64,000 bases of DNA from JAHEME01 sp034435035 (GTDB taxonomy: Bacteria; Chloroflexota; Anaerolineae; Aggregatilineales; UBA3940): assembly GCA_034435035.1 (NCBI GenBank), contig DAOTXW010000041.1:141397-205396 (forward strand), given 5' to 3'. Of this stretch, positions 33,711 through 41,361 are shown piece after piece. The notes beneath the pieces are model-generated. The model did not search any database. It was not told where the DNA came from and was given only the letters and a program-made list of their open reading frames with translations. Made by a program: the position numbers and the translations under genes. The stretch's first letter is position 1. Each line of letters starts with the position of its first letter.

Positions 33711-34721
33711 TCAGGCCAGGAAGTCGCGCAGCATGTTGGCGAACTGAGGCTGACGCAGCTGGCGCAGCGCTTGGCGCTCGATCTGACGGATCCGCTCGCG
33801 GGAAAGTCCCATGATCTGCCCGACCTGCTCAAGCGTCTGCGGCGCGTCACCTTCCAGCCCGAATCGCAGTTTGAGGATCTGCGCCTCGCGCGGGAGCAAC
33901 TTGTTGAGGATACGATCCAGCGTGTCGGTCAGCATTGTGGTGTGGATGGCATCATCCGGGGTTGGAGACAGATCGTCTTCGATGAAGTCCCCGAACTCGC
34001 TGTCTTCACCGACCGGCGCCTCAATTGCAATCGTCTGCGGGGAAGCCTCGATAGCATCCCGGACTACTTCAGGCGACAGGTCCAGGTGGATGCTGAGCTC
34101 ATCTTCGGTGGGTTCACGGCCCAGCGTCTGCTCCAACACTTCGTTGGCTGTATTGATCCGGCGGAGCTGATCTGACAGGTGCAGCGGCAGGCGAATAGTA
34201 CGTGACTTCTGCGACAGCGCCCGCGTGATGGTCTGCCGGATCCACCAGCTCGCGTATGTGCTGAAGCGGTTACCCATGGTGTAGTCGAACTTGTCAACCG
34301 CGATCATGAGGCCCACATTGCCTTCCTGGATCAGATCCGACATCGGCAGGCCCTGATTGCGGTAGCGCTTGGCAATACTGACCACCAGCCGGGTGTTGGC
34401 GCGGCCCAGATGCTCACGGGCAGCCTGTCCATCCTTTACCGCTTCCTGCAGAATGGCCAGCCTATCCGGCGGCAGATCGGTCGATTCTTCAAGCGCCGCC
34501 TGGGCCTCAAACCCCCGCTGAATGCGCTTGGCGAGCACGATCTCCTGCTCCGCGGTGAGCAGCGGCTCGCTGGCCATCTGGCGGAAATAAAGACTGACGG
34601 TGTCATCAGCAGGAATATGGTCGATATTCTCCGGGATGACCTGATAGTCGGCGAACAGATCGGCTTCTTCTTCCATTTCCATCTCTTCAACAGGCGTGAA
34701 AAGGGACTTGGTCTGATCCAT
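33711..34721 (-). CDS. RpoD-like (sigma-70 family) RNA polymerase sigma factor
   Basis: The protein has 336 residues from ATG 34721, with GAGAGG 9 bases upstream. Region 1.2 (DTVSLYFRQMASEPLLTAEQE), region 2 (NTRLVVSIAKRY, DLIQEGNVGLM, FSTYASWWIRQ), region 3 and region 4.2 (ERIRQIERQALRQLR) are all clear. The non-conserved insert between 1.2 and 2 is short, and there is no region 1.1, so it is a group 2 or a compact primary sigma factor. Its own promoter is a perfect housekeeping consensus. It has no anti-sigma partner nearby. Confidence 0.9.
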   Translation of the reverse strand: MDQTKSLFTPVEEMEMEEEADLFADYQVIPENIDHIPADDTVSLYFRQMASEPLLTAEQEIVLAKRIQRGFEAQAALEESTDLPPDRLAILQEAVKDGQAAREHLGRANTRLVVSIAKRYRNQGLPMSDLIQEGNVGLMIAVDKFDYTMGNRFSTYASWWIRQTITRALSQKSRTIRLPLHLSDQLRRINTANEVLEQTLGREPTEDELSIHLDLSPEVVRDAIEASPQTIAIEAPVGEDSEFGDFIEDDLSPTPDDAIHTTMLTDTLDRILNKLLPREAQILKLRFGLEGDAPQTLEQVGQIMGLSRERIRQIERQALRQLRQPQFANMLRDFLA

Positions 34722-34792
34722 ATACCACATCCTCTCTACGCAGTACTCTCGTGATAAACCATTTGTCAAGAATATGTAAAGGTTATGAACAC

Positions 34793-34821
34793 ATTATAGG
34801 ACACATTCATCTGCCTGTCAA
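34793..34821 (-). promoter_or_regulatory. Consensus sigma-70 promoter of the sigma factor gene
   Basis: The minus strand reads TTGACA (34816-34821), 17 bases, then TATAAT (34793-34798), matching both hexamers perfectly. The start codon is 71 bases past the -10. A second TTGACA occurs nearer the gene (about 34764-34769) but without a good -10. Confidence 0.88.
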
Positions 34822-34931
34822 GCTACACCCCGGCGGGCAGGTGTCTCCACTGCGCCGCCCAGCATACACCCTGTATCCAGATGCTGGCATCCAGCTATAT
34901 CTTACGCTGCCGCTGCAAGAATGACGTTAGA

Positions 34932-34959
34932 GAATCTGGCGCGCATGGATGCCAGATTC
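34932..34959 (-). terminator. Weak hairpin between sigma factor and zinc-ribbon genes
   Basis: A 9-bp perfect stem with a 10-base loop lies 55 bases past the stop of the 35015 gene. The minus strand continues TCTAACGTCATT, so T-richness is low. The rest of 34822-35014 shows nothing else. Confidence 0.35.
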
Positions 34960-35014
34960 GCGCAGGCCAAGTGGCGGATACAGCGCGGTCTCTTTGCTGA
35001 GTGCAGGGATCAGT

Positions 35015-35881
35015 TCAGGGGATCAACCGGCGCACCAGGCGGACCAGGGCATAGAGCACGGCGGGCAGGGCGGCAACGGCAAACAATACCGCGGCGAAGA
35101 CGAGGCTGTACTGAGAAGCGCTGGTGTCAACTACGCCCGGCTCTACGATAATGGAATCCCACAACTGCGTCCACCACAGTTGCAGGCCTGCTGTGGCTGC
35201 CGGTACATTGGCGCTGACGGTCCGCAGACTGGCAGCGGCAGCGCCAATGAGGTCGGGCTGCATCTTCCATGCCAGCAGCAGAGAGCCGCCAACCAGCCAG
35301 ATGACGGCCCATCCGGCGCTGCGCCGCTGGCGCGTCCGCCCGGTCCGGGTTCTCGGGCTGGTGCTGCGCCCCCGGCGCCCGGGTTGGCGAGCAGCCGGCA
35401 GGGCCGGCGACAGAGCAAGCGAATCCGCTGCTAGCGGCTCCACAGCGTCGGCGGGATGCTGGGCCGCGCCGTTTTCCGGGTGCACGATGCGCTGTTGAAT
35501 GGGGATCCATGCCGCGCGATCGGCTTCCAGTGTCTGGAGGCGCAGCAGGCGATCCTGATGGCTGCCGCAGTGCCGGCAGGTGGAGGAATAGACCGGCATC
35601 TCACAGCGCAGGCATTTGCTGGTTAGCCCCGCGCCGCAGCCCAGGCAGAAGTTGGTGAGGCCGTCGTTGCGCAGGCCGCAGGAAGGGCAGTCCCAACGGA
35701 TCGCGATCAGGTTGCGCCCGGCGCGGTCGGGGTAGCCAATCGCCCCGCAGGTGGGGCAGGCCAGGCGCGGCACAGCCGGATCCGCGGCCACGCGAGCGCC
35801 ACATTCCACGCAGATCAGGCTGGCCGGCGAAGGAACGTCCGCCTGGTCGGCGGTATCCACAGCGGCAGATTGAAGGTCCAT
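35015..35881 (-). CDS. Membrane-anchored multi-zinc-ribbon protein
   Basis: The protein is 288 residues from ATG 35881. The N-terminal third has six CxxC knuckles (CVEC, CPTC, CPSC, CLGC, CLRC, CRHC), that is three zinc-ribbons. An Arg/Pro-rich linker follows, then two hydrophobic helices (about residues 188-206 and 260-280). The frame is open back to 36073 but the extra part lacks any domain. No Shine-Dalgarno is evident. It may be an accessory membrane protein; the function is unknown. It is divergent from the aminotransferase gene across a palindrome-bearing gap. Confidence 0.72.
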   Translation of the reverse strand: MDLQSAAVDTADQADVPSPASLICVECGARVAADPAVPRLACPTCGAIGYPDRAGRNLIAIRWDCPSCGLRNDGLTNFCLGCGAGLTSKCLRCEMPVYSSTCRHCGSHQDRLLRLQTLEADRAAWIPIQQRIVHPENGAAQHPADAVEPLAADSLALSPALPAARQPGRRGRSTSPRTRTGRTRQRRSAGWAVIWLVGGSLLLAWKMQPDLIGAAAASLRTVSANVPAATAGLQLWWTQLWDSIIVEPGVVDTSASQYSLVFAAVLFAVAALPAVLYALVRLVRRLIP

Positions 35882-35919
35882 AATTCGTACAGACGCACCT
35901 ATCAGATCGCACGTGTTAT

Positions 35920-35931
35920 ACAGTATACTGT
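35920..35931. promoter_or_regulatory. 12-bp palindrome, candidate operator
   Basis: ACAGTATACTGT is a perfect dyad containing TATACT (a usable -10). It lies in the 206-base gap between divergent genes, 39 bases from the zinc-ribbon start and 156 from the aminotransferase start. It has the form of a GntR- or TetR-type site; no such regulator gene is adjacent. Confidence 0.45.
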
Positions 35932-36087
35932 GATCATGCCTCGAACGTTTCACGCTGCCCCCCCAGAGTCTGGGAGTTTGCCTCATATCAGTCAGGATTG
36001 ACGAAGCCGCTGCTTCAATTACAATCTCTGGCAATACCCAACTGCAGGATGCTTCGGTTCCCTCACCGCTCAACCAAGGAGAAGCCC

Positions 36088-37428
36088 ATGGCGATGTCCC
36101 ACACTGAACTGGTCACCCGGACCAAAGACTCGAACCTGGCCAGCTGGACTTCCCAGCAGGATTGGAACCCGATCACAATGACACGGGCCGAAGGCGTTTA
36201 CTTCTGGGATGCTGACGGCAGGCGCTACCTTGATTGGTCATCCCAGCTGGTCAATGTCAACATCGGGCATGGCCATCCTCACGTAATCAAGGCGATCCAG
36301 GACCAGGCTGCCCGCCTGTGCTACGCATATCCGGGCATTGCGACCGAGCCGCGCGCCCGCCTGGGCGAGCTGCTGCAGGAGATCACGCCGGCGGGCCTGA
36401 CCAAAGCTTTCTTCACCCTCGGCGGGGCCGATGCAATTGAGAACGCCATGAAGATGGCCCGTATGGCAACGGGACGCCAGAAGGTGCTGGCGCGCTACCG
36501 GGCCTATCATGGCGCCTCCTTTGGCTCCATGACGCTGGGCGGCGACCCGCGCCGGCTGCCGAACGAGCCCGGCGTGCCCTGGGTTGTCCACTTTCACGAT
36601 CCCTATGCCTACCGCAGCCCGATCTACCGCGGGCGCACTGCCGACGAGGGCGATGCGATTGTGGCCGACCTGCTGGAAGAAACAGTGGAGTTTGAAGGCC
36701 CGGAGAATGTTGCGGCCATCGTGCTGGAGGGCTACAGCGGCACCAGCGGGATCATCCAGGGCGGCCCGGTCTTCTGGGGGCGCGTGCAGGAGATCTGCGA
36801 GACTTACAATATTCTGCTGATCGTTGACGAAGTGATGAGCGGATTCGGGCGCACGGGCGAGTGGTTCGGCGTGAATCACTATCCCTCGGTGAAGCCCGAC
36901 CTGATGACGATGGCCAAGGGCCTGACCAGCGGTTATGTCCCCCTCGGAGCCGTCATGGTCTCAGATCGCATCGCCTCCTACTTTGAGGATCATACGCTGT
37001 GGGGCGGCCTCACATATGGCGCCCATACACTGGCCTGTGCGGCGGGGGTGGCGAATATTGAGGTCTACCGCCAGGAAAGCCTGATCGAGAATGCCCGCGC
37101 GATGGGCAAAGTGTTGAGGGCAGGCCTAATGGATCTGGCCGAGAAGCACCCCAGTATTGGCGAGGTACGCGGCACCGGCCTGCTGCAGGTGATCGAGCTG
37201 GTCCGGGACCGGACTACCCGCGAGCCGATCAGCGGTTTCAACCGCCCTCTGAGCGCACCGATGAAGGCTGTGGCCGGGGCGCTGCGTCAGATGGGCATGA
37301 GCACGTTTGTGCGCTGGGATTATATCTTCTGTGCGCCGCCGCTGGTGGTCACGGAAGCGCAGATTCAGGAAGGGCTGGCGATGATCGATCAGGCGCTGGA
37401 GGCGGCCGATCGCGCCGCAGGGAGCTGA
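36088..37428 (+). CDS. Class III (omega) aminotransferase
   Basis: The protein has 446 residues from ATG 36088, with AGGAG 7 bases upstream. It is a PLP-dependent fold I enzyme: VDEVMSGFGRTG (PLP-pyridine Asp), the catalytic Lys in MAKGLTSGY, and GGLTYGAHTLACAA. It resembles beta-alanine/taurine:pyruvate aminotransferases. It is followed 12 bases later by methylmalonate-semialdehyde dehydrogenase, so a route beta-alanine or beta-aminoisobutyrate to semialdehyde to acetyl- or propionyl-CoA is likely; this substrate assignment rests on context. Confidence 0.87.
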   Translation: MAMSHTELVTRTKDSNLASWTSQQDWNPITMTRAEGVYFWDADGRRYLDWSSQLVNVNIGHGHPHVIKAIQDQAARLCYAYPGIATEPRARLGELLQEITPAGLTKAFFTLGGADAIENAMKMARMATGRQKVLARYRAYHGASFGSMTLGGDPRRLPNEPGVPWVVHFHDPYAYRSPIYRGRTADEGDAIVADLLEETVEFEGPENVAAIVLEGYSGTSGIIQGGPVFWGRVQEICETYNILLIVDEVMSGFGRTGEWFGVNHYPSVKPDLMTMAKGLTSGYVPLGAVMVSDRIASYFEDHTLWGGLTYGAHTLACAAGVANIEVYRQESLIENARAMGKVLRAGLMDLAEKHPSIGEVRGTGLLQVIELVRDRTTREPISGFNRPLSAPMKAVAGALRQMGMSTFVRWDYIFCAPPLVVTEAQIQEGLAMIDQALEAADRAAGS

Positions 37429-37440
37429 AAGGAGAACTGC

Positions 37441-38919
37441 ATGGCTGCCATCCCTGAGATGCTTAACTATCGGGCGGGACAGTGGGTGAAGCCCGATGCC
37501 AGCGAATATCTGGATGTTGTCAACCCAGCCACAATGGACGTGATGGGCCGCGTACCGCTCTCCACCGCAGTGGAGGTCGGGCAAGCGGCAGCGGCGGCTG
37601 CCGCGGCGCTGCCGGGTTGGCGGCGCACTCCCCCGACTGAGCGCGTGCAGTACCTGTTCAAGCTTAAAGATCTGCTGGAGCAGCATTTTGAAGAGCTGTC
37701 CCGACTGATCACGATGGAATGTGGCAAGACCATCGGCGAGTCACGGGGTGAAATGCGCCGGGCGATCGAGAATGTCGAAATCGCCTGCGGGATCCCCATC
37801 CTGATGCAGGGCTATCTGTCGGAGGATATCGCCCCGGGGATCGATGAGCTTATGATCCCGCAGCCGGTCGGCGTGGCAGCGGCGATCTGTCCCTTCAACT
37901 TTCCGGGGATGATCCCGTTCTGGTTCATGCCTTACGCTCTTGCCTGCGGCAACACCTATCTGGTCAAGCCATCCGAGCGCGTGCCGATGACCATGCAGCG
38001 GATCTTCCAGCTCATTGAGCAGACGGGGCTGCCTGCCGGCGTCATCAATCTGGTGAATGGCGGGCGGGAAGCCGTAGATGCTATCCTGGATCATCCCGCT
38101 GTCCGCGCCGTCAGCTTTGTGGGATCGACCGCCGTTGCACGCCATGTCTACAGCCGGGCGGCACTGAACGGAAAACGGGCTCAGTGTCAGGGCGGGGCCA
38201 AGAATCCAATTGTCGTCCTGCCCGATGCTGACATGGAGATGACGACACGTATCGCAGCAGACAGCGCCTTTGGCTGTGCAGGGCAGCGATGTCTGGCCGC
38301 GTCGCTGGCCGTCACTGTGGGTGACGCGCGCCACAGCTTCACCGAGTCAATTGCCGATGCTGCGGCCAGCCGTGTGGTCGGCTATGGGCTGGACGAATCG
38401 GTTCAGATGGGCCCCGTAATCACACACCAGAGCCGAGCGCGTATTGAGACACTGATTGGCCGCGGAGAAACGGAAGGGGCGGGCATCCTGGTCGATGGGC
38501 GGGGTGCTCGCATCGCGGGTTATGAGAGCGGCAGTTTTGTGCGCCCGACGGTTCTGCAGGATGTGCCGCCAGGCAGCGAGGTAGCGCAGACTGAGATTTT
38601 CGGTCCGGTGCTGGGCTTGATGCATGTGGACACGATCGAGGAGGCGATTCGCCTGGTCAACAGCGGACAGTACGGAAACATGGCCTGTCTGTTCACCAGC
38701 AGCGGCGCGGCAGCGCGGCAGTTCCGCTATGAGGCGGAAGTGGGTAATGTCGGCATCAATGTCGGCGTTGCGGCGCCGATGGCTTTCTTCCCGTTCAGCG
38801 GCTGGAAGGAGAGTTTCTTTGGCGATCTGCATGGCCAGGGTAAAGATGCGGTTGAGTTCTTCACGCAGAAAAAGGTGGTGGTAGAACGCTGGCCGCGTGA
38901 GTGGTCGCGCCAGTTCTGA
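37441..38919 (+). CDS. mmsA: CoA-acylating methylmalonate-semialdehyde dehydrogenase
   Basis: The enzyme is 492 residues. It is an ALDH-superfamily member with PFNFPGMIPFWF at 151-162, catalytic Cys284 in CAGQRCLA, and CQGGAKN in place of the ELGGK Glu motif. The missing general-base Glu is the mark of the CoA-dependent MmsA/IolA group. It converts malonate or methylmalonate semialdehyde to acetyl-CoA or propionyl-CoA with release of CO2. AGGAG precedes ATG 37441 closely. The propionyl-CoA could be handled through the mutase and epimerase at 51-54 kb. Confidence 0.9.
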   Translation: MAAIPEMLNYRAGQWVKPDASEYLDVVNPATMDVMGRVPLSTAVEVGQAAAAAAAALPGWRRTPPTERVQYLFKLKDLLEQHFEELSRLITMECGKTIGESRGEMRRAIENVEIACGIPILMQGYLSEDIAPGIDELMIPQPVGVAAAICPFNFPGMIPFWFMPYALACGNTYLVKPSERVPMTMQRIFQLIEQTGLPAGVINLVNGGREAVDAILDHPAVRAVSFVGSTAVARHVYSRAALNGKRAQCQGGAKNPIVVLPDADMEMTTRIAADSAFGCAGQRCLAASLAVTVGDARHSFTESIADAAASRVVGYGLDESVQMGPVITHQSRARIETLIGRGETEGAGILVDGRGARIAGYESGSFVRPTVLQDVPPGSEVAQTEIFGPVLGLMHVDTIEEAIRLVNSGQYGNMACLFTSSGAAARQFRYEAEVGNVGINVGVAAPMAFFPFSGWKESFFGDLHGQGKDAVEFFTQKKVVVERWPREWSRQF

Positions 38920-38936
38920 CGCAGATCGCGCCGAAT

Positions 38937-38972
38937 CATCCGGCCCGGGCAGCTCGCTGCGCGGGCCGGATG
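38937..38972 (+). terminator. Strong hairpin between mmsA and tRNA-Ser
   Basis: A perfect 11-bp outer stem (38937-38947 with 38962-38972) encloses a further GCAG/CTGC stem. It lies 17 bases after the mmsA stop and just past the 3' end of the minus-strand tRNA, so it may stop transcripts from both sides. There is no long T-run. Confidence 0.7.
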
Positions 38973-38976
38973 TCTG

Positions 38977-39069
<93 letters not shown>

Positions 39070-39082
39070 GGGAAAAAGACGG

Positions 39083-39547
39083 TCAGTCATTTCTCGGCAT
39101 GCGCAGGTTCTCAAAGAATTGGCGCAACTGCGCACCCGCTTCAGCCGCCAGCACACCCCGCAGGATGTGCACCCGGTGATTCAAACGGGGATGGTGGAGC
39201 AGGTCCACCACCGACCCGCCGGCTCCTGCAGCTGGATCGTCGGCTGCCCAGACCAGCCGCGTAAGACGCGCCTGCACCATAGCCCCGGCGCACATGGCGC
39301 AGGGCTCAAGGGTGCAGTAGAGGGTGACCCCCTCCAGCCGCCAGCTGCCGATGGCGCGCGCCGCCTCGCGCAGCGCCAGGATCTCCGCGTGGGCGGTCGG
39401 ATCGCGATCGGCCTCTTTGCGATTATGCCCGCGCGCAATGATCCGATCGTTCAGGACAGCCACTGCGCCGACCGGGATATCGCCGGCCAGCGCGGCGCGG
39501 TTAGCTTCAGCAATCGCCTCATGCATCCACAGAGCATGCTTGGCCAT
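39083..39547 (-). CDS. tadA: tRNA-specific adenosine deaminase TadA
   Basis: The enzyme is 154 residues. It is a zinc deaminase with HAE (proton-shuttle Glu) and PCAMC (zinc ligands), and the TadA start region ALWMHEAIAEA. It converts A34 to inosine in tRNA-Arg(ACG). ATG 39547 is chosen because a TGTTATAAT extended -10 ends 8 bases before it, implying a leaderless mRNA; the frame three codons further up would start inside the -10. The tRNA-Ser gene follows downstream. Confidence 0.92.
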   Translation of the reverse strand: MAKHALWMHEAIAEANRAALAGDIPVGAVAVLNDRIIARGHNRKEADRDPTAHAEILALREAARAIGSWRLEGVTLYCTLEPCAMCAGAMVQARLTRLVWAADDPAAGAGGSVVDLLHHPRLNHRVHILRGVLAAEAGAQLRQFFENLRMPRND

Positions 39548-39555
39548 TAGCGGCA

Positions 39556-39584
39556 ATTATAACAGCCCGCATTCGCTGCCACAA
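39556..39584 (-). promoter_or_regulatory. tadA promoter with extended -10, leaderless
   Basis: The minus strand has TATAAT (39556-39561) preceded by TG and, 17 bases further up, TTGTGG (39579-39584). The -10 ends 8 bases before the ATG, the same spacing as at 7592. Confidence 0.6.
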
Positions 39585-39608
39585 TGCAGACGCTAAAGCC
39601 TGGCAGGC

Positions 39609-39617
39609 TGGTATAAT
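39609..39617 (+). promoter_or_regulatory. Extended -10 promoter of the OsmC gene
   Basis: TGGTATAAT, 42 bases before the OsmC start. No good -35 is seen. It shares the TGN-TATAAT form with the elements at 7592 and 39556. Confidence 0.6.
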
Positions 39618-39659
39618 CCCTGCACTTCATTCCTCCCTAACTGATAGAGGCTCAGATCA

Positions 39660-40088
39660 ATGTCCACAATCACCATCAAGTGGCTGGAGCAGCGGCAGTT
39701 TGTCGGCATCGACAGCACCAGCCACGGCATTGTGATCGCGTCCGGCGGTGAAGGTGGCGGGATCGGCGTCAAACCCTCCGATCTGCTGCTGCTGGCACTG
39801 GGTAGCTGCACGGCCTACGATGTCGTTGGTATCTTGGAAAAGAAACGTCAGAAACTGACAGCGCTGGAAATTGTGGTGACCGGTGAGCAGGACAGCGATC
39901 CGCCCTGGACTTTTCGCCGCTTCCATGTGCACTTCATTGCAACCGGGTTTGGGCTATCGGATAAAGCGGTAGCCGACGCGATCGCCCTCTCGGATGAGAA
40001 ATACTGCTCTGTATCCGCCACCTTGAGGCAGAGCGCGACTGTCACACACGGCTTTGAGATTCGGGAAGCCGCCCGTGCGGGTGGCTGA
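39660..40088 (+). CDS. OsmC-family peroxidase-like protein
   Basis: The protein has 142 residues. OsmC/Ohr-type alpha+beta fold with the two conserved cysteines, LGSCTAYD (near residue 49) and KYCSVSATL (near residue 118), that form the thiol active site reducing organic hydroperoxides. Subfamily (OsmC, YhfA-like) cannot be settled by eye. ATG 39660 is preceded by AGAGG. It is convergent with the coiled-coil gene at 40118. Confidence 0.87.
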   Translation: MSTITIKWLEQRQFVGIDSTSHGIVIASGGEGGGIGVKPSDLLLLALGSCTAYDVVGILEKKRQKLTALEIVVTGEQDSDPPWTFRRFHVHFIATGFGLSDKAVADAIALSDEKYCSVSATLRQSATVTHGFEIREAARAGG

Positions 40089-40117
40089 GCCGGCGTCATC
40101 TGTCCCCGGCCAGGCGC

Positions 40118-41170
40118 CTATCCGCTCTGGGGGGAACCGGGTGCGCGGGCAACCAGCCAGCGGGCCGCCTCGATCCAGCTTTTCAGATCGGGCGAGAAAT
40201 GGCCGGGAATGTCCAGTATCTGCTCCAGCTGCTCCACCGTGCACCAGGCCAGCTGGCGGAAGGTGCGGATCCCCTGGCGCTGCAGCTGCAGAGCGTAGAG
40301 ATCCGCCAGACCGGGGATCTCAGTCAGATCGTCGCTGGGGACATCATCCGGAATGGGCTCGGGGAAGGGGGGCGGGGGGAGAGCGTCCTTAGCCCTGGGA
40401 AGTGAGATACGCGCACGCGGGGTCACCTCGATGGACTGGCCGACGCTCGGGCGCTCGCGGGGTGTGGGCGGGAGATCATCCGGCGGGATAAGCCGGATAG
40501 CCTGCCGCAGTTCTTCATCGCGCTGCTTAAGCAGCTGGCGAGCGTGTTCCAGATCGATCTCCCGCTGCTGGCGCTGCCGGATGATGCGCCGCAGCTCAGC
40601 CTCTTGCTTCTCCAGCAGAGCCCGGGCCTCGGTGATCTCGGCGGTTCTCGCCCGCATGGTCTGGTGCAGCATACCGATCTCTCCATCCTGCCACTGTACC
40701 TGCTGGGTCAGGCGGTTGATCTTGGCCTGGTAAGTTTCCTGCAGATCATTAAGCATATCGATCTCTTCCATGCTCTGATCGATAGTCTGCAGCATCTGGT
40801 CGGTCTGACGCTCGCGCGTCTGCAGGTTCTGCAGGATAGTGTTCAGATCGCCCTGAGTGTTCTCGAAAGAGGCCCGGCGCTCCTCTAACGCATTGAGCAG
40901 GAGGGTATGCTGACGCTCGCGTTCGCGCAGCTCTGTGCGTGCAGCCTCGATGCTGCGGTTAATGGCAGCCAGCTGGCTCTCCGTCTGAGCGAGCAGATCC
41001 TGCGCGTCGCGCACTTTCTGCGCCAGATCGGCGGCGTCGGCTTCCGGGCCATCCGCTGAGGCATGCGCTGTGCCGGCAGGTGGCCGGCTCTTATGCAGAA
41101 ACCATCCACCCAGCGCCCCCAGCAGCGCTGCCGGTATCGTGAGGAGGTACGGCCAGATCGTCGGTGGCAT
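40118..41170 (-). CDS. Membrane-anchored coiled-coil protein with C-terminal HhH domain
   Basis: The protein is 350 residues from ATG 41170 (a TTG at 41206 is less likely). An N-terminal transmembrane helix (residues ~6-26) is followed by a long heptad-rich coiled coil (~45-235) with many Gln/Glu/Arg, a Pro-rich linker, and a C-terminal helix-hairpin-helix-like domain starting DDLTEIPGLADLYA. The HhH type is common in nucleoid- or DNA-linked proteins and in COG3743-like fusions. The role may be envelope-DNA tethering; this is inference. TATAAT on the minus strand at 41206-41211 is its likely -10. Confidence 0.75.
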   Translation of the reverse strand: MPPTIWPYLLTIPAALLGALGGWFLHKSRPPAGTAHASADGPEADAADLAQKVRDAQDLLAQTESQLAAINRSIEAARTELRERERQHTLLLNALEERRASFENTQGDLNTILQNLQTRERQTDQMLQTIDQSMEEIDMLNDLQETYQAKINRLTQQVQWQDGEIGMLHQTMRARTAEITEARALLEKQEAELRRIIRQRQQREIDLEHARQLLKQRDEELRQAIRLIPPDDLPPTPRERPSVGQSIEVTPRARISLPRAKDALPPPPFPEPIPDDVPSDDLTEIPGLADLYALQLQRQGIRTFRQLAWCTVEQLEQILDIPGHFSPDLKSWIEAARWLVARAPGSPQSG

Positions 41171-41205
41171 GGCAGCTGAATCTGGAAAAGGTATTCCTTG
41201 CGCCA

Positions 41206-41211
41206 ATTATA
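41206..41211 (-). promoter_or_regulatory. -10 element TATAAT of the coiled-coil gene
   Basis: A perfect TATAAT, 35 bases before ATG 41170 on the minus strand. No clear -35 exists. It shares an AT-rich 60-base island with the element of the divergent NACHT gene. Confidence 0.5.
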
Positions 41212-41232
41212 GTTTATACTGATGTTACTATA

Positions 41233-41241
41233 TGGTATAGT
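41233..41241 (+). promoter_or_regulatory. Extended -10 (TGG-TATAGT) of the NACHT-HEAT gene
   Basis: TGGTATAGT lies in the AT-rich island at 41200-41245, which gives a leader of about 115 bases to ATG 41362. No -35 match. Moderate support only. Confidence 0.4.
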
Positions 41242-41361
41242 TCTGGTTGGGCCACAGTCTGCTTGATCATATGCTGGCAGATACATTCCGGCAAGGGCTC
41301 CCCACTTCTGGCGGTGTGTGAGCTCTGTCTGGCTAGTTCACCCGAGCACGAGTGCTGGTTA

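Noticed and set aside
41164..41361. Upstream extension of the NACHT-HEAT protein to 41164
   Set aside because: It would run through the promoter island and the start of the divergent coiled-coil gene; the added residues have no domain.
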